A DNA stretch of 64,000 nt, from the NCBI GenBank assembly GCA_046331425.1, contig JAXLQU010000021.1, positions 1 through 64,000 on the forward strand, read 5' to 3'. Made by a program: the position numbers and the translations under genes. Below, in pieces: positions 1 through 7,938 of the stretch; position 1 is the first letter of the stretch, and each line of letters starts with the position of its first letter. Below the pieces are notes generated by a model, which searched no databases, was not told the origin of the DNA, and saw only the letters and a list, made by a program, of their open reading frames with translations. This DNA comes from JANNUT01 sp046331425. GTDB lineage: Bacteria; Acidobacteriota; Polarisedimenticolia; J045.

Positions 1-2
1 CG

Positions 3-944
3 CATGTCGCCTGCCGTCACTGTGGCTCCACGTTGGCGGTGCACGGTGCGCGTGGTGTCCCGCGTTACATGGTGCTCGACACCGTCGAACGCGGCGCTGC
101 CGAAGCGGCATTGCGTCGTTGGTGGAGCAGCGGTTTCAACAAACACGGCTCGTTGGCGACGGAAGCGACGATCGAAGTATCTTTTCTGGCGTTCTTTCCG
201 TTCGTGCGCGTGCGTTTCGATCTGCTCGGGGCCTTGTTCGGGATCGTCAAACAGCAGCGCAACAAACGAACGATCGAGGTGCCTCGCGAGATCACGATCG
301 AGCGTTCCTTCGATCTCACGGCACCGGCGGCCGAGACCGCGGAGTTCGGCGTGGGGCACTGCGATCTCACGGCCGACACGCTCTGGCCGGTCGATGAAGC
401 ACGACTGGCACAACGTGGAATGGTGTTTCGTCCGCAGCACACACCGGAAGAGGTCGCGACGAAGATGGTGCACACCGCGATCGAGACGGTGGCCCGCGAG
501 GCCAGACTCGATCGCGTGCTGTTTCAGAGTCTGGAGTCGGCGCGGCGGCGCGTTTCGTTGATTCAGTATCCATTCTGGGTGTTTCGATACAGCTTTCGCG
601 GCCGTCTGTACCAGGCGCTGATCGACGCACAGGATGGCCGGCTGTGGGTCGGAAAGGCGCCAGGCAACGATGCCTATCGCGCGAGTTGCTTGATTGCCGG
701 AATCGCGGGTGCCGCGTTTGTGTCGACCTCGACCCTGCAAGCCTTGGCTTATGGCCATGCCGACGACGACTCGTGGGTCTTGTTGGTCTTGGCTGGCGCA
801 GCGGGCCTGGCGATGTTGGGCTGGGGCTTTCGCGTATTTCGCCGCGGAGGTTTGGTGGAAGAGGGGCAGGGGTTGTCGAGCGCTCCCGTTTCTTCAGGCT
901 CTCAATTGCTTTCTGAGTTGAAGCGTCGCGCGGGATTGAGATGA
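3..944 (+). CDS. Zinc-ribbon membrane protein of unknown function (5' end missing)
   Basis: The frame is open from the left edge, so the N-terminus lies outside the window. The first visible residues contain a CxxC pair (CRHCG), half of a zinc ribbon; the partner cysteines are presumably upstream. A soluble alpha/beta stretch of about 190 residues follows, then two hydrophobic segments near the C-terminus (about 225-245 and 255-275 of the visible part) and a short basic tail. The product is probably anchored in the inner membrane by its C-terminus. The stop overlaps the start of the next gene (ATGA at 941-944), so the two are translationally coupled, and both are zinc-ribbon proteins. I do not recognise the family. 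Confidence 0.75.
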   Translation, partial: HVACRHCGSTLAVHGARGVPRYMVLDTVERGAAEAALRRWWSSGFNKHGSLATEATIEVSFLAFFPFVRVRFDLLGALFGIVKQQRNKRTIEVPREITIERSFDLTAPAAETAEFGVGHCDLTADTLWPVDEARLAQRGMVFRPQHTPEEVATKMVHTAIETVAREARLDRVLFQSLESARRRVSLIQYPFWVFRYSFRGRLYQALIDAQDGRLWVGKAPGNDAYRASCLIAGIAGAAFVSTSTLQALAYGHADDDSWVLLVLAGAAGLAMLGWGFRVFRRGGLVEEGQGLSSAPVSSGSQLLSELKRRAGLR

Positions 945-1459
945 GCGTTTCGTTGTCGCGCTTGAGTTGTCCGAGTTGCAGCGAACCGCTCTCGGCCGGC
1001 CCGGGCGATACGGTTTTCTTCTGTCGTTGCGGACGAGGATGCACCTTCACCCCTCAGGGGCTCGAGATCGTCGAGGCGGCCGCCTATCCAGCTCCCTCCG
1101 ATCGCCCGCCGCAGTGGGAGCCAGCCTGGGAGCTTGTCGCCGATGTCCTGGTCGCGGCTCGGCGCAACGCGGCAGGTGGTTCTGCCGTTCCTCCTCCCAT
1201 CCGGCGTCGGTTATTGATTCCCGCTCGTCCGATGGAGTTGAGTCGCTTGCTCGCCCAGGTGCGCGCCTGGTCGTCGCTGCCCGCTGCGGATCAGCAACTT
1301 CCCGGTGTACCGATCCTCGGCGGCGATCTCTCCAGCGACGAAGCGGCGGCGCTGGCGCGTTATGCGGTCTTCGCCGAGCAGGTCGCGCAGCCCGACTCGC
1401 TGATCGAACTGCAGGTCGATCTGAGTGTCCGTTCGATCCGGCTGATTGCCGTTCCTTGA
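941..1459 (+). CDS. Small zinc-ribbon protein of unknown function
   Basis: This is a 172-residue protein starting with ATG inside the stop of the preceding gene. The N-terminus holds a probable zinc ribbon: Cys10 and Cys13 (CPSC) pair with Cys28 and Cys30 or Cys34 (CRCGRGC). The remainder is soluble and rich in Ala, Pro and Leu, with no signal peptide or membrane segment. Coupling to the upstream zinc-ribbon membrane protein suggests that they work as a pair. The function cannot be assigned; similar short zinc ribbons occur in adaptor proteins and in proteins that bind nucleic acid or protein. Confidence 0.7.
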   Translation: MSVSLSRLSCPSCSEPLSAGPGDTVFFCRCGRGCTFTPQGLEIVEAAAYPAPSDRPPQWEPAWELVADVLVAARRNAAGGSAVPPPIRRRLLIPARPMELSRLLAQVRAWSSLPAADQQLPGVPILGGDLSSDEAAALARYAVFAEQVAQPDSLIELQVDLSVRSIRLIAVP

Positions 1460-1534
1460 CTCGGCCCCGATTGGCGTCGGCTCGCGAGGCTGTTTCGCGG
1501 TAACTTTGGGGTCTCTTTGGCCAGGAGTCTCCCC

Positions 1535-3328
1535 ATGTCCATCCACGCTTCGAGCCGAGTCTCTCGTCTTTTGGCGCTCTTGCTGTGCTTGCCGTTTGCG
1601 TCGTTGCCGGCGCTTGCCGCTCGTCAGACCGTTCCGTTCGGCGACGGGGCGCGATCGCGCCCAGAGGCAGGACCGCAGGTCGATCGCTTCGCTCCGGGCG
1701 AGGTGACACGCCTCACGTCGAGCCGCCAGCCAAGACGCCTGCGCTTGGACTGGGTGCTGCCGAGCGACAGCGACCTGGCCGGTACGCTGATCATGGCCAA
1801 CATCAGGCCGGTGACCGAGAAGCCAAAAGACGGACGGCGCTACAAGCCGCTGACAGTTCAGAACAAGCAACTGATCCTGTGCGTGATCAACGCGCCGCAG
1901 AACAGTTGCGTCGTCGACCTGCCGGTGGCCACGCTTCCGATCGACGGCTACACGTTCTATTTCAAGGCGTTCACGTTCGACACCGCGTTCAACTACTCGG
2001 CCGGTGTCGAGGCCAGGAGCCTACCGCTGTCGCTGTCAGGGGCGCGCTGGAGTTACTGGACCCCCGCGACGTCGATGCAGCCGACCGGTGTCGTTGCCGG
2101 AACATTCGTGCTCGCCACCGGCAACGACTCGCTGTTGCACCGCGTCGGCACCACCTCGGGTGAGCGCAGCGGTTGGACGCCGATCGAGTTGTCGAGCGAG
2201 ATCACCTCGCGCGTGATGGCGGGCGACCTAGCGCCGCTCGGCGCTGCGGACTACACGGCGTATGCCAGCGCGTCCAACGGCCAACTGCTGCGTTTCGGCT
2301 TGGACGACGGGGCATCGGGCCCCGAGGGGGTGGCGGCTGCCACCCGCGATGCGGGGTGCATCGGCGAGTTGCGAGCCGGGCCTGTGGTGCTGCTCGATGC
2401 GTTCGATCGCAACGCCAACCAAAGCGATGACGCGGTGATCGTGGCAACCGACTGCGGCGATCGCGACAACAAGGTTGTGTTGTACGGACATGGACTCGGC
2501 GCGTTGGTCTCGAGCTATGACGGCGGTGTCGATGGACTGGGCGTGGCAACGGCCGATCCCCGCCTGTTGTACCGCGACGACGACAACAACATGGTGTACG
2601 TCGGCGTGCATGACGACGGCGGCGAATCGGTGGTGGCGCTGGAGATTGCGCCCGGCCCGAGCCTGGTGCTCTACGCGTCCGTCAGCGGGATCGGCGATGT
2701 CGATGCGATTCCAATCGCGTTCCGCCGCGGCAACGATTCGGCGTTGCTGGCGGTGGGATCGGCGGACGGCGGATTGCATCTGTACGACGCGCTGCAAAAG
2801 AACGGCGATCAGTTGCTCACCAAGGACTCGTTGTTCGTCGGCGATGGTGCGGTGCGCGGCGTGGCGGTCAGTAACCGGATCCCTGCCGCCGGAGGGTTCG
2901 AGAACTGGCTGGTGTGGAGCACTTCATCGGCCGTGCACGGCATCAAGGTGGGCGTCGACGGAACGTTCGTGCCCGCATCGCGTTGGGATCGAGTGATCAA
3001 CAACCCGTCAGGAACACTTGTGCTGCGCAACGCTTTCGTGGCGGGGGACACCGTTGCCTTGTTCGGCACCGGCGCTGGTGAACTGCTCGCACTCGATGCC
3101 ACGAACGGCCGCACCGTTCGAACTTGGACGATTGCGCCGAACGCGCGCGTGAGCGAACCGACGTTCGACTTCAATGACGGTACCGGGCAAGGGCTCACAG
3201 TATCGACCGACGTGGGTGGCGTCTTCTGGGTGCCGCTCACCACCAGCAGCACACAACTCCCCTCGCTGCTCGCCAAGCCTCCCGCGATCACCGAGGAGAT
3301 CGAACAGCGCGGGCGAGCGCAGTTCTGA
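1535..3328 (+). CDS. Secreted beta-propeller-like protein of unknown function
   Basis: The product is 597 residues from the ATG at 1535, which is preceded by a good ribosome site (AGGAG, 1523-1527); the frame is open a little further upstream but without a better start. Residues 1-29 form a clear Sec signal peptide ending in ALA-A. The body has repeated Asp/Gly-rich beta-strand blocks (for example LLAVGSADGGLHLYDAL) that look like PQQ- or PilY1-type propeller blades. There is no catalytic motif, C-terminal anchor or barrel signature, so a periplasmic or secreted location is likely. It lies downstream of the zinc-ribbon pair and converges on the S9 peptidase gene. The propeller reading is inference from repeat texture. 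Confidence 0.8.
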   Translation: MSIHASSRVSRLLALLLCLPFASLPALAARQTVPFGDGARSRPEAGPQVDRFAPGEVTRLTSSRQPRRLRLDWVLPSDSDLAGTLIMANIRPVTEKPKDGRRYKPLTVQNKQLILCVINAPQNSCVVDLPVATLPIDGYTFYFKAFTFDTAFNYSAGVEARSLPLSLSGARWSYWTPATSMQPTGVVAGTFVLATGNDSLLHRVGTTSGERSGWTPIELSSEITSRVMAGDLAPLGAADYTAYASASNGQLLRFGLDDGASGPEGVAAATRDAGCIGELRAGPVVLLDAFDRNANQSDDAVIVATDCGDRDNKVVLYGHGLGALVSSYDGGVDGLGVATADPRLLYRDDDNNMVYVGVHDDGGESVVALEIAPGPSLVLYASVSGIGDVDAIPIAFRRGNDSALLAVGSADGGLHLYDALQKNGDQLLTKDSLFVGDGAVRGVAVSNRIPAAGGFENWLVWSTSSAVHGIKVGVDGTFVPASRWDRVINNPSGTLVLRNAFVAGDTVALFGTGAGELLALDATNGRTVRTWTIAPNARVSEPTFDFNDGTGQGLTVSTDVGGVFWVPLTTSSTQLPSLLAKPPAITEEIEQRGRAQF

Positions 3329-3336
3329 CACTGAAC

Positions 3337-3363
3337 GGGATGGAGTCGAATCGGCTCCATCTC
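3337..3363. terminator. Hairpin between convergent genes, possible bidirectional terminator
   Basis: A 7-bp perfect stem (GATGGAG/CTCCATC), extendable by two more pairs, has a 9-nt loop and lies 8 bases after the stop of the propeller gene and 60 bases from the stop of the convergent S9 peptidase gene. There is no T-tract on either side, so intrinsic termination is uncertain. Confidence 0.4.
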
Positions 3364-3425
3364 GTCGTGCCACACGCCTGCACGATCACGACGGTGAGGC
3401 TACGGATCGCATCACACCTCGGCGC

Positions 3426-5993
3426 TTAGCTGCGCGGCGGATAGAGATCGTTCCACCATTCCGGTTGCTGCTTCAGCCAACGATCGAACCACGCCGCGAT
3501 CGAGCGTGCCCACACGACCCGCTTGGGTAATGTCACGATCCAGTGATCCTCGCCTTCGACTTGCAGATACTCCACCGGCGCACCGAGCAGTTTCAACGCG
3601 GTGAATAGGCTATCGCTCTCGCCCACCGGAACGTTGCTGTCGACGCTGCCGTGGGTCAGCAACAACGGAGTCTTGATCTTATCGGCGTTGAACAGCGGGC
3701 TCCGATCCGCATAAATGGCTCGATCGTTCCACGGAAACGAATTCGCGGCCGACACCGCGTTGTAGTTGTAGCCCCAATACCCTTGCCCCCAATAACCACC
3801 GATCGAGCTGATCCCGGCGTGCGAAACAGCGGCTGCAAACAGCTCGGTCTTGGTCACCAGCGACATCGTGGTGAAGCCGCCGTACGATGCGCCGATCGCG
3901 CCGACACGCTGAGGGTCGACGAACGGATGCGCAGCCAAGAACTTGGTTGTGCCCTCGATGACTTCATCGACTACCAGTCTTCCCCACTCCCCCACGTGCA
4001 GCGCCGCGAACTGATTGCCGTAGCCGACCGCGCCTGAGGGTTGCGGGACATAGACCACATACCCGAGCGAGGCCCACCACTCTTTCGGGTAACGCCCACC
4101 GAACTCGCGATTCACGGGAAACACGCCGGCGTAGTAGTTCACGATCATCGGATACCGTTTGGAAGGGTCGAAACCGGAGGGACGTAGTAGCGTCCCTCGA
4201 TCGTGCGCCCGCTTTTGCTCTTGAAGTCGAACGCTTGAACCGTTCCGGTTGACGTGGAACTCAACATTTCCGACGCGGCGCGCGAACTCGGTTCGCTTTC
4301 CGGTGGAAAGATCGATCGACCCCAAGCGACCGGGGACCCATGGGCCGGTCGAGGCGACGACGAGGCGCGACGCGCGCCAGGCCAGCGCCCAGTCCTCGGC
4401 GAGATCCGCGCCCGCGTCGAGCCGCGTCGCTTTTCGGCTGATCGGGTCGAGAGTGAACAAGCGGCGGTAGTCGTGATCGACGGCGCGCAACACCAAGCTG
4501 CCATCGACCCGGTTCCATGCGACCTGGTCGACCGACGGTGCAAACTCGCGCGTCAGGCAGACTGCCTTTTCGGTCGCTGGATCCCACAGGTACAACTCCC
4601 CTTCATAGTCGTTGGCGATCGTCCCCGGTGGTGCATCCAGACCAAGGTTGTTGAACTCGGCGGGGCTGGACAGCAGCAACAGTCGCTTCCCTTCCGCGTC
4701 GTACTGCACCGACTGCGCGAGATGCAACTCGAGCAGCTTCTTCGCCGAGTAGTCCGCAAGCTCGAGCTCCCACAACTCGCGACGGATGTACGGGCGCGTG
4801 GTGTAGTCGTCGAATTCGCGCGCAAAGAGCAATCGCGAGCCGTCCGGCGCAATGTCGTAGAGCGACGCACTCACCGACCCGGCCGTCAGGCGACGCCGCT
4901 GACCATCGAGCGTCACGCGGTATAGGCTGCCGCGTGTGCGATGTCCTGCTTGACGATCGAGCAACCCTTCGACCCGTTTGACACCACGCTTGTCGGGGGG
5001 CGGCACGTCGTTCACGGTGTACACGAAGCCGCGACCATCAGGGAGCCATCGATACCCCGCGAATTTCTCGACACGTTCCAGCACGGCGCGCGTCTGCGCA
5101 CCATCGCTGACAAACAGGGTCGAGCGACCGGCGGAATCATCGGTGACGTACGACCACCAGCGCCCCGTCGGGTCGAACTCGAGCTGACGCGCCGCGAGCG
5201 CGCCGCGCAGCGTGAGCACCAGTGCATTGTCGGTGACGCGCCGCATCTCGATCCAGGTTTCACTGTCCTCGGTGCCGGGCACGACTCGCGACCATTCCGC
5301 TGCGTAGGTCTTGCCATCGGCGGCGATCGCCAGGTTCGTGACTCTCGGCATGATCAGCGTGTCGAGCAGTTCCAAGCGTCGAGGAACACGCGACCCTTGC
5401 CTCACGCCCTCGAGCGCCCCGTCTGTCTTGCTGAGTGTTGCGCCGATCGTCCAGGGCTCCGTCTTGCTGCTGCTGCGCACTGATTGAATCAACAAGCGAT
5501 GCGTCCCGGGAAACAGCTTGGCCGTGCCCTTCACCTCGTTGCCGCTTCCGCTGGCGAGCGCCGTACCATCGAGCCAGGCACGTCGTGGATGTGCGCCAAG
5601 CAGTGTGATTTCACAGGCGACAAAGCGATCGACGTCGAGTGTCGTGGCCAACCACACGATCGCCGGAGCAGGCGCGTCGAGTGCGATCAGTCCGTCGCGG
5701 TCGGCTTGAAGCGTGCTCCACGCGGCGGCCCTGTCGCTCTCGGTTCCGCTCTGGGCGACGGGGTTCGGCCACAATGCAGCCGAGTCGATCCGCTCCAGGT
5801 TCAACGCTTCATCGGCGCCGAACTTGCCGAGCGTTTCTTCACCGAATAGGGGCAATGGGTCGGGGCGCGGCCCGAGCACGAGCCACTCGGCGATCGGCAG
5901 CGGCAGCGATTTGTTCTCCGCTCCGGTCGCGGCGGACAGCGGTAGAAGACCCAACACGACGAGGATCAGTTTTGTAACGGGACGTGGCGGCAT
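3426..5993 (-). CDS. Secreted S9 family (prolyl oligopeptidase / dipeptidyl peptidase IV-like) serine peptidase
   Basis: An 855-residue protein with an N-terminal signal peptide (about residues 1-25, hydrophobic core LILVVLGLLPLSA). Residues 200-560 are beta-propeller-like, as expected for the substrate-gating domain of S9 enzymes, and the C-terminal 250 residues are an alpha/beta hydrolase. The catalytic triad is visible: Ser703 in GASYGGF, Asp785 in HGSVDSNVP and His817 in EGEDHWI. These enzymes remove or cut peptides, often next to proline. The length matches bacterial DPP-IV/S9C-type enzymes. The gene stands alone on the minus strand, and secreted peptide degradation fits the other exported peptidases at 49-59 kb. 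S9 family membership is certain; the exact specificity is not. Confidence 0.93.
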   Translation of the reverse strand: MPPRPVTKLILVVLGLLPLSAATGAENKSLPLPIAEWLVLGPRPDPLPLFGEETLGKFGADEALNLERIDSAALWPNPVAQSGTESDRAAAWSTLQADRDGLIALDAPAPAIVWLATTLDVDRFVACEITLLGAHPRRAWLDGTALASGSGNEVKGTAKLFPGTHRLLIQSVRSSSKTEPWTIGATLSKTDGALEGVRQGSRVPRRLELLDTLIMPRVTNLAIAADGKTYAAEWSRVVPGTEDSETWIEMRRVTDNALVLTLRGALAARQLEFDPTGRWWSYVTDDSAGRSTLFVSDGAQTRAVLERVEKFAGYRWLPDGRGFVYTVNDVPPPDKRGVKRVEGLLDRQAGHRTRGSLYRVTLDGQRRRLTAGSVSASLYDIAPDGSRLLFAREFDDYTTRPYIRRELWELELADYSAKKLLELHLAQSVQYDAEGKRLLLLSSPAEFNNLGLDAPPGTIANDYEGELYLWDPATEKAVCLTREFAPSVDQVAWNRVDGSLVLRAVDHDYRRLFTLDPISRKATRLDAGADLAEDWALAWRASRLVVASTGPWVPGRLGSIDLSTGKRTEFARRVGNVEFHVNRNGSSVRLQEQKRAHDRGTLLRPSGFDPSKRYPMIVNYYAGVFPVNREFGGRYPKEWWASLGYVVYVPQPSGAVGYGNQFAALHVGEWGRLVVDEVIEGTTKFLAAHPFVDPQRVGAIGASYGGFTTMSLVTKTELFAAAVSHAGISSIGGYWGQGYWGYNYNAVSAANSFPWNDRAIYADRSPLFNADKIKTPLLLTHGSVDSNVPVGESDSLFTALKLLGAPVEYLQVEGEDHWIVTLPKRVVWARSIAAWFDRWLKQQPEWWNDLYPPRS

Positions 5994-6229
5994 TTCGGGT
6001 CGCTCCAGCCGCGCATCCTACCCTGCTCAGCCGCGACACGGCGGCAGGGCCGGGGCCTCGATGCTCCGAAACGACCGATGCTGGCAGACCATTCGGGACC
6101 AATCCGAACCGTTTCGAACCGGCTTCGTTCGAAAGTGAAACGGTTGCTGGATTCTTTCCCCGCAACGCCTAGTTATTCGCCATGGATGCGGGCAGGCGTG
6201 TGCGAGAGCGCCGCCCCGGAGGAAACAGG

Positions 6230-6745
6230 ATGAAGCTCGAACGAATCGCGATGACGATGGTCATCACAGCACTGGCGGCGAGCGCGTGGTCCGCGCCCAA
6301 CACCGTCGTCAACGGGGCGGCGCCTCAGGTCGTCGTGACGATCGCTCAGGCCCGAGAGGTCGCCGTGATCGGACCAGACGGAAAGACGACCCTGGTTCAC
6401 CAACCACTTACCAACGCATCGGTCGGTGATGTGATCGTCTACACACTCACCGCCACCAACACCGGCACCACGCCGGCAAGTGGTGCTGTGGTCGAGGATC
6501 CGATCCCGCAGGGGACCACCGTGATCCTTGAGTCGCTGGTCACGCAGCGGCCGACGTTGGCGAGCTTGGATAACGGCAAGAGTTGGAGCCCGTTCCCAGC
6601 CACGATCAAACAGACGCTCTCGAATGGAACCGAGGTCGAACTGGCCGCACCAGCCGACCGTTATACACACCTGCGTTGGGCGCTCGACGGGACGCTCACC
6701 CCGGGGCAATCACGCGAGCTGAGTTTCAAAGTCCGCGTGAAGTAG
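6230..6745 (+). CDS. Small secreted DUF11-domain protein
   Basis: The product is 171 residues from the ATG at 6230, which follows a strong ribosome site (GGAGGA, 6218-6223); an in-frame upstream ATG at 6182 would spoil the signal peptide. Residues 1-22 are a signal peptide ending in SAWSA. The remainder is one DUF11-type immunoglobulin-like domain, with the typical opening VGDVIVYTLTATNTG, then DPIPQGTTV, and the closing LTPGQSRELSFKVRVK. DUF11 modules are structural pieces of surface and exported proteins. It is the first of four genes with related domains in a row, which suggests a common surface structure. There is no cell-wall or membrane anchor. Confidence 0.85.
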   Translation: MKLERIAMTMVITALAASAWSAPNTVVNGAAPQVVVTIAQAREVAVIGPDGKTTLVHQPLTNASVGDVIVYTLTATNTGTTPASGAVVEDPIPQGTTVILESLVTQRPTLASLDNGKSWSPFPATIKQTLSNGTEVELAAPADRYTHLRWALDGTLTPGQSRELSFKVRVK

Positions 6746-6981
6746 GCGCACCAACGAGTACGAAGACTTTCCCTAGAGGCGCGATCGACTCTTGTCGAAC
6801 GGCAGCGCCGGTTCACCCAACCGGCGTCACGAAGATCGGGCGAGCGGCCCGAATGATCGTTACGCACGTTCGGTGAGCGTGCGCTGCAAGACGGCACGAT
6901 TCGATCATCGGTTCACGACGGCTTTACCCCAGGTAACCCTTACGACATGCAACGACAACTAGGACGGGTCCTGGAGGAGAC

Positions 6982-7880
6982 GTGAGGAAGATCCAAGCTT
7001 GGGTAGTCAGCGCGACGCTGCTGTGCGTCGTCGCGCTGGTAAGTACGGTGCCAGCGCTGGCAATCGGAACGGTGGCCGGCACCAACATCACCAACACGGC
7101 GACGGTCGCCTACAAGGATGTCAACGGCAACAATCTGTCCGCGACGTCGAACACCGTAACGACCACCGTGAGCCAGGTGGCGGCGGTCGATATCTCGCCG
7201 AACAACAGCTCGACTGCCGATCCGGGCGACGTGGTCAGTTACCCGCACACGATCACCAACAACGGCAACGGTACCGACACGATCGATGTTTCGTTCGTGA
7301 GCAGCCAGGGTTGACGGTGCAGATCTTCGCTGACACGAACGGCAACGGTGTCGTCGACCTGGGCGAGCTGCTGCTGACCGACACCGACGGCGATACCACA
7401 CCCGATACCGGAGCGCTGGCTCACGACACCAACGTCAAGATCGTGGTGCGCGTCACCGTTCCGGGCGGAACCGCCGACAACACGGTCGATGTGACCACAC
7501 TGACCGCGACGTCTTCGTTCAACACCAGCGTCTCGGATACCGCGACGGACACCACCACGGTCAGCGCACCGAGCTTGACCGTCACCAAGTCGGTCGCGCC
7601 GCTGGGCAACCAACCGCCAGGGACCGTCTTGACTTACACCATGGTGGTCACCAACGGCGGTACCGGCACAGCCACGAATGTGGTGCTGAGTGACGCGATC
7701 CCGACCAATACCACCTATGTGGCGGGTTCGATCACGCAGGATGCGGCTGCCAAGACCGACATCGTCGATGGCGACAACGCGGACCACAACGGGACCACAG
7801 CAGGTGCCGTAACGGTAACGATCGGTAGCTTGGCGTCGAGCGCTTCGACGACCATCACGTTCCAGGTGACGATCAACTAG
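6982..7880 (+). pseudogene. Secreted DUF11-domain protein gene interrupted by a single-base frameshift
   Basis: Translation begins at GTG 6982 behind a strong ribosome site (GGAGGA, 6973-6978), with a signal peptide ending in VPALA, and runs as far as the TGA at 7312-7314. The same protein continues without a gap in another frame up to 7880 (reading on as LTVQIFADTNGNGVVD). Adding one G in the GGG run at 7308-7310 restores a protein of about 299 residues. It then has an N-terminal strand-rich region, an Asp-rich middle (DTNGNGVVDLGE) and a C-terminal DUF11 domain (GNQPPGTVLTYT), the same block as in the beta-helix protein at 12780-14723. The break is either a genuine mutation, phase variation or a sequencing error in a G run; the intact downstream frame favours a recent or artefactual break. 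Confidence 0.75.
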
Positions 7881-7895
7881 CACGAAGCTCGGAAC

Positions 7896-7924
7896 GGGGA
7901 GAGCGCCTCCTCGGCGCTCTCCCC
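7896..7924 (+). terminator. Strong 12-bp hairpin between DUF11 genes (terminator or processing site)
   Basis: A perfect 12-bp stem (GGGGAGAGCGCC/GGCGCTCTCCCC) with a 5-nt loop, 15 bases after the stop of the frameshifted DUF11 gene and 14 bases before the start of the large barrel gene. It has no T-tract, so it may attenuate, or stabilise the upstream message, rather than terminate fully. Confidence 0.5.
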
Positions 7925-7938
7925 TACCGAATCGGCCG

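Noticed and set aside
7896..7924. CRISPR-like or repeat array at the DUF11 hairpin
   Set aside because: A single hairpin without repeated units; no spacers.
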